From assembly GCF_038502225.1 (NCBI RefSeq), contig NC_091357.1:2850104-2914103 (forward strand): 64,000 bases of DNA, read 5' to 3'. Shown here in pieces: positions 51,386-62,605 of this stretch; within the stretch, counting starts at the first letter, position 1; every line of letters begins with the position of its first letter. The notes beneath the pieces are model-generated. The model had not been told where the DNA came from. It ran no database searches and saw only the letters and a program-made list of their open reading frames with translations. Position numbers and translations under genes: made by a program. This DNA is from Cherax quadricarinatus. Taxonomy: Eukaryota; Arthropoda; Malacostraca; Decapoda; Parastacidae.

Positions 51386-51395
51386 ATTAGATACA

Positions 51396-51565
51396 TCATT
51401 ATTATTATAATTAAGGGGAAGCGCTAAACCCGGAGGATTATACAGCGCCTGGGGGGGGGAAGGATGTGGAAGGCATTCAGCCTTAATTCGGGGAACTGGA
51501 GCACAGATCCAATTCCCTAAATCAAGAGCCCCTCACCAACATCAAGGAACCTTCCTTGAGGGGGT
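51396..51565 (-). repeat. SINE-like element, copy 3 of 3
   Basis: Bracketed by a 10-bp direct repeat (attagataca at 51386-51395 and 51566-51575). Same sequence and orientation as the copies at 38315 and 48947. Confidence 0.88.
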
Positions 51566-51886
51566 ATTAGATACAAACATACCTCTATTTAAGTTCATTT
51601 GACCTTTGACTAGCAACATCTCCATACATCCCTCGTAGTGTAAGTGCTGTACTTCACACCTTCAGAACTCAAGTCTTGCTAGCTGGTTTCCCTAAATTTT
51701 CTCCAAAATTGTACCTTTCTCACTCACCAACAGCACTTAAAATCCCCCTCCCCTTATAAAAAAAATATTATTTTCAATCCGATCTTATAGAACGGAGTAA
51801 AGAAGCTTCCACACACTTTATGTCTTGATCAAGTTCCATCCTTAACCTAACGTAGTCTCAATAACCGCTTATTATACATGTTGTAT

Positions 51887-51962
51887 CTGAGTTATTACAT
51901 CTAGCAGATGTGATAACTCAGATTATCACATCTAACACTAGACATCTAGCAGATGTCTAGTG
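51887..51962. repeat. Two palindromes at the satellite's left edge
   Basis: 51887-51921 is a 16-bp-arm inverted repeat (one mismatch) around AGC. 51936-51962 is a perfect 12-bp-arm inverted repeat (CACTAGACATCT/AGATGTCTAGTG) with the same AGC loop. The right arms contain the AGATGTCTAGTG core of the 35-bp unit. Confidence 0.85.
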
Positions 51963-54900
51963 CTAGTGATTGTATCACACCTAGCAGATGTCTAGTGCTA
52001 GTGATTGTATCACACCTAGCAGATGTCTAGTGCTAGTGATTGTATCACACCTAGCAGATGTCTAGTGCTAGTGATTGTATCACACCTAGCAGATGTCTAG
52101 TGCTAGTGATTGTATCACACCTAGCAGATGTCTAGTGCTAGTGATTGTATCACACCTAGCAGATGTCTAGTGCTAGTGATTGTATCACACCTAGCAGATG
52201 TCTAGTGCTAGTGATTGTATCACACCTAGCAGATGTCTAGTGCTAGTGATTGTATCACACCTAGCAGATGTCTAGTGCTAGTGATTGTATCACACCTAGC
52301 AGATGTCTAGTGCTAGTGATTGTATCACACCTAGCAGATGTCTAGTGCTAGTGATTGTATCACACCTAGCAGATGTCTAGTGCTAGTGATTGTATCACAC
52401 CTAGCAGATGTCTAGTGCTAGTGATTGTATCACACCTAGCAGATGTCTAGTGCTAGTGGTTGTATCACACCTAGCAGATGTCTAGTGCTAGTGATTGTAT
52501 CACACCTAGCAGATGTCTAGTGCTAGTGATTGTATCACACCTAGCAGATGTCTAGTGCTAGTGATTGTATCACACCTAGCAGATGTCTAGTGCTAGTGAT
52601 TGTATCACACCTAGCAGATGTCTAGTGCTAGTGATTGTATCACACCTAGCAGATGTCTAGTGCTAGTGATTGTATCACACCTAGCAGATGTCTAGTGCTA
52701 GTGATTGTATCACACCTAGCAGATGTCTAGTGCTAGTGATTGTATCACACCTAGCAGATGTCTAGTGCTAGTGATTGTATCACACCTAGCAGATGTCTAG
52801 TGCTAGTGATTGTATCACACCTAGCAGATGTCTAGTGCTAGTGATTGTATCACACCTAGCAGATGTCTAGTGCTAGTGATTGTATCACACCTAGCAGATG
52901 TCTAGTGCTAGTGATTGTATCACACCTAGCAGATGTCTAGTGCTAGTGATTGTATCACACCTAGCAGATGTCTAGTGCTAGTGATTGTATCACACCTAGC
53001 AGATGTCTAGTGCTAGTGATTGTATCACACCTAGCAGATGTCTAGTGCTAGTGATTGTATCACACCTAGCAGATGTCTAGTGCTAGTGATTGTATCACAC
53101 CTAGCAGATGTCTAGTGCTAGTGATTGTATCACACCTAGCAGATGTCTAGTGCTAGTGATTGTATCACACCTAGCAGATGTCTAGTGCTAGTGATTGTAT
53201 CACACCTAGCAGATGTCTAGTGCTAGTGATTGTATCACACCTAGCAGATGTCTAGTGCTAGTGATTGTATCACACCTAGCAGATGTCTAGTGCTAGTGAT
53301 TGTATCACACCTAGCAGATGTCTAGTGCTAGTGATTGTATCACACCTAGCAGATGTCTAGTGCTAGTGATTGTATCTACACCTAGCAGATGTCTAGTGCT
53401 AGTGATTGTATCATCACACCTAGTAGATGTCTAGTGCTAGTGATTGTATCATCACACCTAGGAGATGTCTAGTGCTAGTGATTGTATCATCACACCTAGC
53501 AGATGTCTAGTGCTAGTGATTGTATCATCACACCTAGCAGATGTCTAGTGCTAGTGATTGTATCCTCACATCTATCAGATGTCTAGTGCTAGTGATTGTA
53601 TCATCACACCTAGTAGATGTCTAGTGCTAGTGATTGTATCATCACACCTAGCAGATGTCTAGTGCTAGTGATTGTATGGTCACACCTAGCAGATGTCTAG
53701 TGCTAGTGACTGTATCCTCACATCTATCAGATGACTAGTGCTAGTGATTGTATTACACCTAGCAGATGTTTAGTGCTAGTGGTTGCATCACACCTAGCAG
53801 ATGTCTAGTGCTAGTGATTGTATCACACCTAGCAGATGTCTAGTGCTAGTGATTGTATCACACCTAGCAGATGTCTAGTGCTAGTGATTGTATCACACCT
53901 AGCAGATGTCTAGTGCTAGTGATTGTATCATCACACCTAGCAGATGTCTAGTGCTAGTGATTGTATCACACCTAGCAGATGTCTAGTGCTAGTGATTGTA
54001 TCATCACACCTAGTAGATGTCTAGTGCTAGTGATTGTATCACACCTAGATGTCTAGTGCTAGTGATTGTATCATCACACCTAGCAGATGTCTAGTGCTAG
54101 TGATTGTATGGTCACACCTAGCAGATGTCTAGTGCTAGTGATTGTATCCTCACATCTATCAGATGTCTAGTGCTAGTGATTGTATTACACCTAGCAGATG
54201 TTTAGTGCTAGTGGTTGCATCACACCTAGCAGATGTCTAGTGCTAGTGATTGTATCACACCTAGCAGATGTCTAGTGCTAGTGATTGTATCACACCTAGC
54301 AGATGTCTAGTGCTAGTGATTGTATCACACCTAGCAGATGTCTAGTGCTAGTGATTGTATCACACCTAGCAGATGTCTAGTGCTAGTGATTGTATCACAC
54401 CTAGCAGATGTCTAGTGCTAGTGATTGTATTCACACCTAGCAGATGTCTAGTGCTAGTGGTTGTATCACACCTAGCAGATGTCTAGTGCTAGTGATTGTA
54501 TCACACCTAGCAGATGTCTAGTGCTAGTGATTGTATCACACCTAGCAGATGTCTAGTGCTAGTGATTGTATCACACCTAGCAGATGTCTAGTGCTAGTGA
54601 TTGTATCACACCTAGCAGATGTCTAGTGCTAGTGATTGTATCACACCTAGCAGATGTCTAGTGCTAGTGATTGTATCCTCACATCTATCAGATGTCTAGT
54701 GCTAGTGATTGTATCATCACACCTAGTAGATGTCTAGTGCTAGTGATTGTATCATCACACCTAGGAGATGTCTAGTGCTAGTGATTGTATCATCACACCT
54801 AGCAGATGTCTAGTGCTAGTGATTGTATCGTCACATCTATCAGATGACTAGTGCTAGTGATTGTATTACACCTAGCAGATGTTCAGTGCTAGTGGTTGCA

Positions 54901-57900
54901 TCACACCTAGCAGATGTCTAGTGCTAGTGGTTGTATCACACCTAGCAGATGTCTAGTGCTAGTGATTGTATTACACCTAGCAGATGTCTAGTGCTAGTGA
55001 TTGTATCACACCTAGCAGATGTCTAGTGCTAGTGATTGTATCACACCTAGCAGATGTCTAGTGCTAGTGATTGTATCACACCTAGCAGATGTCTAGTGCT
55101 AGTGATTGTATCACACCTAGCAGATGTCTAGTGCTAGTGATTGTATCACACCTAGCAGATGTCTAGTGCTAGTGATTGTATCACACCTAGCAGATGTCTA
55201 GTGCTAGTGATTGTATCACACCTAGCAGATGTCTAGTGCTAGTGATTGTATCACACCTAGCAGATGTCTAGTGCTAGTGATTGTATCACACCTAGCAGAT
55301 GTCTAGTGCTAGTGATTGTATCACACCTAGCAGATGTCTAGTGCTAGTGATTGTATCACACCTAGCAGATGTCTAGTGCTAGTGATTGTATCACACAGCT
55401 ATCAGATGTCTAGTGCTAGTGATTGTATCATCACACCTAGATGTCTAGTGCTAGTGATTGTATCACACCTAGATGTCTAGTGCTAGTGATTGTATCACAC
55501 CTAGCAGATGTCTAGTGCTAGTGATTGTATCATCACACATAGCAGATGTCTAGTGCTAGTGATTGTATCACACCTAGCAGATGTCTAGTGCTAGTGATTG
55601 TATCATCACACCTAGCAGATGTCTAGTGCTAGTGATTGTATCATCACACCTAGCAGATGTCTAGTGCTAGTGATTGTATCCTCACATCTATCAGATGTCT
55701 AGTGCTAGTGATTGTATCATCACACCTAGTAGATGTCTAGTGCTAGTGATTGTATCATCACACCTAGCAGATGTCTAGTGCTAGTGATTGTATGGTCACA
55801 CCTAGCAGATGTCTAGTGCTAGTGACTGTATCCTCACATCTATCAGATGACTAGTGCTAGTGATTGTATTACACCTAGCAGATGTTTAGTGCTAGTGGTT
55901 GCATCACACCTAGCAGATGTCTAGTGCTAGTGATTGTATCACACCTAGCAGATGTCTAGTGCTAGTGATTGTATCACACCTAGCAGATGTCTAGTGCTAG
56001 TGATTGTATCACACCTAGCAGATGTCTAGTGCTAGTGATTGTATCATCACACCTAGCAGATGTCTAGTGCTAGTGATTGTATCACACCTAGCAGATGTCT
56101 AGTGCTAGTGATTGTATCCTCACATCTATCAGATGTCTAGTGCTAGTGATTGTATCATCACACCTAGTAGATGTCTAGTGCTAGTGATTGTATCATCACA
56201 CCTAGTAGATGTCTAGTGCTAGTGATTGTATCATCACACCTAGCAGATGTCTAGTGCTAGTGATTGTATCGTCACATCTATCAGATGACTAGTGCTAGTG
56301 ATTGTATTACACCTAGCAGATGTTCAGTGCTAGTGGTTGCATCACACCTAGCAGATGTCTAGTGCTAGTGGTTGTATCACACCTAGCAGATGTCTAGTGC
56401 TAGTGGTTGTATTACACCTAGCAGATGTCTAGTGTTAGTGGTTGTATCACACCTAGCAGATGTCTAGTGCTAGTGGCTGTATCACACCTAGCAGATGTCT
56501 AGTGCTAGTGATTGTATCACACCTAGCAGATGTCTAGTGCTAGTGATTGTATCACACCTAGCAGATGTCTAGTGCTAGTGATTGTATCACACCTAGCAGA
56601 TGTCTAGTGCTAGTGATTGTATCACACCTAGCAGATGTCTAGTGCTAGTGATTGTATCACACCTAGCAGATGTCTAGTGCTAGTGATTGTATCACACCTA
56701 GCAGATGTCTAGTGCTAGTGATTGTATCACACCTAGCAGATGTCTAGTGCTAGTGATTGTATCACACCTAGCAGATGTCTAGTGCTAGTGATTGTGTCAC
56801 ACCTAGCAGATGTCTAGTGCTAGTGATTGTATCCTCACAGCTATCAGATGTCTAGTGCTAGTGATTGTATCATCACACCTAGATGTCTAGTGCTAGTGAT
56901 TGTATCACACCTAGATGTCTAGTGCTAGTGATTGTATCACACCTAGCAGATGTCTAGTGCTAGTGATTGTATCATCACACATAGCAGATGTCTAGTGCTA
57001 GTGATTGTATCCTCACATCTATCAGATGTCTAGTGCTAGTGATTGTATCATCACACCTAGTAGATGTCTAGTGCTAGTGATTGTATCATCACACCTAGCA
57101 GATGTCTAGTGCTAGTGATTGTATGGTCACACCTAGCAGATGTCTAGTGCTAGTGACTGTATCCTCACATCTATCAGATGACTAGTGCTAGTGATTGTAT
57201 TACACCTAGCAGATGTTTAGTGCTAGTGGTTGCATCACACCTAGCAGATGTCTAGTGCTAGTGATTGTATCACACCTAGCAGATGTCTAGTGCTAGTGAT
57301 TGTATCACACCTAGCAGATGTCTAGTGCTAGTGATTGTATCACACCTAGTAGATGTCTAGTGCTAGTGATTGTATCACACCTAGCAGATGTCTAGTGCTA
57401 GTGATTGTATCACACCTAGCAGATGTCTAGTGCTAGTGATTGTATCACACCTAGCAGATGTCTAGTGCTAGTGATTGTATCATCACACCTAGCAGATGTC
57501 TAGTGCTAGTGATTGTATCATCACACCTAGCAGATGTCTAGTGCTAGTGATTGTATCCTCACATCTATCAGATGTCTAGTGCTAGTGATTGTATCATCAC
57601 ACCTAGTAGATGTCTAGTGCTAGTGATTGTATCATCACACCTAGCAGATGTCTAGTGCTAGTGATTGTATGGTCACACCTAGCAGATGTCTAGTGCTAGT
57701 GACTGTATCCTCACATCTATCAGATGACTAGTGCTAGTGATTGTATTACACCTAGCAGATGTTTAGTGCTAGTGGTTGCATCACACCTAGCAGATGTCTA
57801 GTGCTAGTGATTGTATCACACCTAGCAGATGTCTAGTGCTAGTGATTGTATCACACCTAGCAGATGTCTAGTGCTAGTGATTGTATCACACCTAGCAGAT

Positions 57901-60075
57901 GTCTAGTGCTAGTGATTGTATCATCACACCTAGCAGATGTCTAGTGCTAGTGATTGTATCACACCTAGCAGATGTCTAGTGCTAGTGATTGTATCCTCAC
58001 ATCTATCAGATGTCTAGTGCTAGTGATTGTATCATCACACCTAGTAGATGTCTAGTGCTAGTGATTGTATCATCACACCTAGTAGATGTCTAGTGCTAGT
58101 GATTGTATCATCACACCTAGCAGATGTCTAGTGCTAGTGATTGTATCGTCACATCTATCAGATGACTAGTGCTAGTGATTGTATTACACCTAGCAGATGT
58201 TCAGTGCTAGTGGTTGCATCACACCTAGCAGATGTCTAGTGCTAGTGGTTGTATCACACCTAGCAGATGTCTAGTGCTAGTGGTTGTATTACACCTAGCA
58301 GATGTCTAGTGTTAGTGGTTGTATCACACCTAGCAGATGTCTAGTGCTAGTGGCTGTATCACACCTAGCAGATGTCTAGTGCTAGTGATTGTATCACACC
58401 TAGCAGATGTCTAGTGCTAGTGATTGTATCACACCTAGCAGATGTCTAGTGCTAGTGATTGTATCACACCTAGCAGATGTCTAGTGCTAGTGATTGTATC
58501 ACACCTAGCAGATGTCTAGTGCTAGTGATTGTATCACACCTAGCAGATGTCTAGTGCTAGTGATTGTATCACACCTAGCAGATGTCTAGTGCTAGTGATT
58601 GTATCACACCTAGCAGATGTCTAGTGCTAGTGATTGTATCACACCTAGCAGATGTCTAGTGCTAGTGATTGTGTCACACCTAGCAGATGTCTAGTGCTAG
58701 TGATTGTATCCTCACAGCTATCAGATGTCTAGTGCTAGTGATTGTATCACACCTAGATGTCTAGTGCTAGTGATTGTATCACACCTAGATGTCTAGTGCT
58801 AGTGATTGTATCACACCTAGCAGATGTCTAGTGCTAGTGATTGTATCACACCTAGTAGATGTCTAGTGCTAGTGATTGTATCACACCTAGCAGATGTCTA
58901 GTGCTAGTGATTGTATCACACCTAGCAGATGTCTAGTGCTAGTGATTGTATCACACCTAGCAGATGTCTAGTGCTAGTGATTGTATCATCACATCTATCA
59001 GATGTCTAGTGCTAGTGATTGTATCATCACACCTAGTAGATGTCTAGTGCTAGTGATTGTATCATCACACCTAGCAGATGTCTAGTGCTAGTGATTGTAT
59101 GGTCACACCTAGCAGATGTCTAGTGCTAGTGACTGTATCCTCACATCTATCAGATGACTAGTGCTAGTGATTGTATTACACCTAGCAGATGTTTAGTGCT
59201 AGTGGTTGCATCACACCTAGCAGATGTCTAGTGCTAGTGATTGTATCACACCTAGCAGATGTCTAGTGCTAGTGATTGTATCACACCTAGCAGATGTCTA
59301 GTGCTAGTGATTGTATCACACCTAGCAGATGTCTAGTGCTAGTGATTGTATCATCACACCTAGCAGATGTCTAGTGCTAGTGATTGTATCACACCTAGCA
59401 GATGTCTAGTGCTAGTGATTGTATCCTCACATCTATCAGATGTCTAGTGCTAGTGATTGTATCATCACACCTAGTAGATGTCTAGTGCTAGTGATTGTAT
59501 CATCACACCTAGTAGATGTCTAGTGCTAGTGATTGTATCATCACACCTAGCAGATGTCTAGTGCTAGTGATTGTATCGTCACATCTATCAGATGACTAGT
59601 GCTAGTGATTGTATTACACCTAGCAGATGTTCAGTGCTAGTGGTTGCATCACACCTAGCAGATGTCTAGTGCTAGTGGTTGTATCACACCTAGCAGATGT
59701 CTAGTGCTAGTGGTTGTATTACACCTAGCAGATGTCTAGTGTTAGTGGTTGTATCACACCTAGCAGATGTCTAGTGCTAGTGGCTGTATCACACCTAGCA
59801 GATGTCTAGTGCTAGTGGTTGTATTACACCTAGCAGGTGTCTAGTGCTAGTGGTTGTATCATCACACCTAGCAGATGTCTAGTGCTAGTGGTTGTATTAC
59901 ACCTAGCAGATGTGTAGTTCTAGTGGTTGTATCACATCCAGCAGTCGTCTAGTGCTAGTATCACACCTAACAAATGTCAAGTGCTAGTATGACACCTAGC
60001 AGATGTCTAGTGCTAGTGCTTGTATCACACCTAGTAGATGTCTAGTGCTAGTGATTTCATCATCACACCTAGCAT
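51951..60075. repeat. 35-bp satellite with higher-order structure, about 230 units
   Basis: Unit AGATGTCTAGTGCTAGTG + ATTGTATCACACCTAGC. 51951-53360 is homogeneous. From 53360 units of 38 bp (TCATCACACC) and marked variants (GTATGGTCACACC; CTATCAGATGACTAG; GATGTTTAG or GATGTTCAG then GGTTGCATC) recur in fixed order. The variant GTATCGTCACATC appears near 54827, 56268, 58143 and 59574, and GTATGGTCACACC near 57667 and 59097, giving a period of about 1.43 kb between several blocks. The right edge decays over 59,900-60,075. Confidence 0.97.
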
Positions 60076-60109
60076 ATGCCTAACGCTATTGGTTAATGTA
60101 AGGCGAACC

Positions 60110-60165
60110 TTTGGAAAAACACACACAAATGCAGCATAATGCAATCCTTATTGACCGTATTATGC
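60110..60165 (-). repeat. Penelope-like 3' fragment, family F
   Basis: ACACAAATGCAGCATAATGC + AATCCTTATTGAC matches 62481-62514 (ACACAAATGCAGTATAATGT then GATCCTTTATTGAC). It stops just where the hammerhead would begin. It lies only 63 bases before exon 4. Confidence 0.65.
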
Positions 60166-60228
60166 TGCGTCTTTTACCATCATGTCCGTATGTTATACCA
60201 TTTATCTCCAAGACGAACTGTTTTTCAG

Positions 60229-60468
60229 GTGAGCGAGCGAGAGCAAGCAGCCGTGGAGGAATGGCTGGCGTCTAGCAAAAGCTTCCACGTCATGAGGGAC
60301 CATCCCAACCATGACAAGGAAATCTCGGCCAGCTTGTGGGGGGCTCGCTGGGATCAACCTCCTCGCTACCAACGCAAGAATGCCCAATTCCTCACCGTGG
60401 TCAGGGACGTTATGCTCAAGGATGCTGCGGACAAGATCAACTATGGAAAAGATCAGATGATCTTAGCA
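60229..60468 (+). CDS. Exon 4 of the putative glycosyltransferase
   Basis: 80 codons, phase 0 both ends, acceptor TGTTTTTCAG|GTGAGC and donor GCA|GTGAGT. It encodes VSEREQAAVEEWLASSKSFH + VMRDHPNH, a segment I associate with glycosyltransferase-like proteins where S-x-RE-x-x-AV-x-EW follows the D-x-D-S motif directly. SLWGARWDQPP and a C-terminal INYGKDQMILA follow; YG-x-DQ is the conserved end of the domain core, and the Asp may act in catalysis. There is no stop, so at least one further exon lies beyond 64 kb. Joined length to here is 293 residues. Confidence 0.87.
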
Positions 60469-60660
60469 GTGAGTACATTCTCTAATGGTTTCTCACTTTG
60501 TGTCGACATAAGCGGTAGGATCCACTAAGAGGACTGTGGACTCGTAAAGTACAAGAAAATACTTGGCTGTTTGAAAACATCTGAAGTGATTTTTTCCCCA
60601 AGATTAGTTATAGAAAGATAATGCGAAAGATAATGGTGTAGATTAATATAGAATCAAGGC
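60469..60660. other. Start of intron 4, nothing recognised
   Basis: AT-rich intron sequence after the exon 4 donor. Confidence 0.5.
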
Positions 60661-60662
60661 AT

Positions 60663-60772
60663 AAGAGTACGTATACATAAAACGCTTGAGAGTACGTATA
60701 TATAAAACGCTTGAGAGTACGTATATATAAAAGGCTTAAGATTACGAATATATAAAAAAGCTTAGAGAGTTT
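60663..60772. repeat. About 28-bp minisatellite, four decaying units
   Basis: GAGTACGTATATATAAAACGCTT-type units, the last two diverging (GATTACGAATATAT). Confidence 0.85.
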
Positions 60773-60959
60773 TAGATAATATGTCACATTCGAGGGAGGG
60801 AATATTAGGGGAGAATGTATTTAGATATTTGGAAGTGAAGGAGCCTACATAAAGGTCTATGAAAGATGAGGTGAACCACAGAAGAGGTGAAGGGAAGGTG
60901 GGAGCGATAAAGCTGGAGTGTTGAGACGTGTGGAAAACAAAAAATTTACCTATAGAGAC

Positions 60960-61320
60960 AAAGGGGGAAATTTATCAGTGTGTTGCTGTACCATTACTTT
61001 TATAAGGGTGTGAGGAATAAAATCTAAACGTTGCTTGATGCAAGGACCTGGAGACAATGGATATGTCTTATTTGAGAGCAATGTGTGATGGTAATATTAC
61101 ACATTGAAGTTGGAGCGTATAAATTAGAAGACGGTGTAGGTTTTTCAAAAATATAAATTGGAGGGCTGAGGAGGGCTTATGAGGTGGTTCGGGCAATTAG
61201 AGAAGATGAAGCTGTTTAGGATGAGTAAGAGCGTGTATAAATTTACGTTGGAAAGCAGGAGGTGTAGTGTTGGAGTAAGGGGGGGGTAAAGGAAGATTAG
61301 AGAGTGAGGGGCTTGATCAT
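60960..61320 (+). pseudogene. Possible LINE endonuclease-RT C-terminal relic
   Basis: A plus-strand stretch encodes RWFGQLEKMKLFRMSKSVYK, resembling the RWFGHVERM..R..K-x-V-Y-K signature near the end of many animal RT proteins, followed by a GGVKED-like motif and a stop. Upstream frames are broken. Confidence 0.5.
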
Positions 61321-61351
61321 CCAGCACGTTTGTGGGAGAGTTTCAGTGTTT

Positions 61352-61425
61352 GTACATAAGAACATAAAGAAGGAACACTGCATCAGGCCTACTGGCCTGT
61401 GCGAGGCGGGTCCCATTCTCCCACC
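61352..61425 (-). repeat. CR1 3'-end fragment
   Basis: AAGAACATAAAGAAGGAACA + CTGCATCAGGCCTACTGGCC + GCGAGGCGGGTCC, the reverse of the CR1 3' UTR end seen at 15351-15410. Confidence 0.75.
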
Positions 61426-62440
61426 GGCTTTGAAATATTGTAGCATGAGCAAGGTTACATATATGAGGGATTCAGGGCAAACTGGTTAGAAGGATTCGAG
61501 TCCTCGAGGTGGGAATGTGCCTCTTCTCTGAAGGAGAGTTGGGGATGATGCAGTACAGTAGATCCTATTAATCATTTTCCCTTATCTGTCCAGGCAGCTA
61601 CTGAGTAATATCTATTTATACAAGGTATACAGGCCTGACATCAGTGATATACTACTATATAGAAAGCCGCTTGTTATGCAGAGCATTTCAGGCATATTAG
61701 GCCAGTGCCAGGATGCAACCCACACCTGTCCATGTTTCCATGACTCATGAGATCTTAGTAAGACGATTGTCATCAAGCCACGGTACGAGGGGGGTTTTAA
61801 GACTCACCCGCCGTGGGTTTTAATCCTTCCCGTTTTGTGGTAAGGTGTTGCCTTCAGTAGTAAACAAACTTTTACTGATTATTAAAGAGGGTGAACTAAG
61901 ATATTTACGAGCCATGTTTGCCTAAGATGGAAGAACTATCATATTTTCTTTCCGCCATTCTAGGGGGGACTTCTGTCTCCAGGCAATATCAGTGCCAAAT
62001 ATCTGTTTTTGTTTTATGTTTGTGGCAATACAAACAGCAGCGCATTTTTTGGATGTTGCTTTTTCTGAGGCAGACAACTTCGACGCGTTGTTGTTGTTGT
62101 GGACGCTGGCTACTGTGTCTCCACTCACGAGGTTCTTCTATCCCTGTTACATCACTTTGCCTTCAAACGACTCGTTGCTGCTTCATAATGGTATGCTATA
62201 TTGATAAACAGAGTGAGATATGTGCTACGGATATAAACACCGAACACCTCTCATGGCAGAGGGACTGTCTACCTTAAAACTGCTTCTTCAAGGCTAATGG
62301 AAGGAGTGCAACGTCTTTACCTCTCCACTGCTTCTGCGATCTCTCTATTTAGTCACTTCTGTATTCGAGGACCGAATTTTCAATAGGATATATATATGAA
62401 GTCTTTCATTGGGCCTCCTGCAACATGATGTCCAACGGAG
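61426..62440. other. Repeat debris, no gene recognised
   Basis: 61618-61700 repeats 23690-23800. 61735-61850 has tRNA-like SINE remains (ATGACTCATGAGATCTTAG, CACCCGCCGTGGGTTTTAAT). 62240-62400 has CTACCTTAAAACTGCTTC remains similar to 33660-33800. Frames at 61918-62277 have no recognisable domain. Confidence 0.45.
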
Positions 62441-62449
62441 GAAATAAAT

Positions 62450-62466
62450 GGTATAAAATACCGACA
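62450..62466 (-). other. Conserved 3' terminal hairpin, family F
   Basis: Minus strand TGTCGGTAT-TTT-ATACC. Equivalents: GGTTT/AAACC in family A (10848, 11226, 11604, 11982, 32632), GGTTC/GAACC in B (1605, 12715, 13084, 13455), GGTAT/ATACC in C and D (15729, 22199, 14558), GGTA/TACC in E (38149). Confidence 0.75.
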
Positions 62467-62510
62467 CAATGGCAATATAAACACAAATGCAGTATAATGT
62501 GATCCTTTAT

Positions 62511-62549
62511 TGACTACGTTTCGCCCACCCAGTGGGCTTTTTCAAGTCA
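62511..62549 (-). ncRNA. Hammerhead motif with U3-A8 core, family F (PLE)
   Basis: Minus strand: stem I TGAC/GTCA, core TTGAAAA, stem II GCCCAC-TGG-GTGGGC, GAAA, ACGT, A at position 17. Followed by AATAAAGG. It lies in the same element as the PLE RT. Confidence 0.62.
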
Positions 62550-62583
62550 CAAACAGAACTACCTGGGGTGGAAGGAACGCGAG

Positions 62584-62592
62584 TATTTATAG
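62584..62592 (-). promoter_or_regulatory. TATA box of the PLE module
   Basis: Minus strand CTATAAATA, about 35 bases upstream of the hammerhead, in a GC-rich context. Position relative to the ribozyme is closer than in families A-D. Confidence 0.4.
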
Positions 62593-62605
62593 TCCGGCTG
62601 AGGTC

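Noticed and set aside
51951..60075. Repeat-spacer look of the 35-bp array, as in CRISPR
   Set aside because: There are no unique spacers: the entire unit repeats, and the genome is eukaryotic.
61918..62277. 119-codon frame rich in Cys and Leu
   Set aside because: No family resemblance, no splice context; lies in repeat debris.
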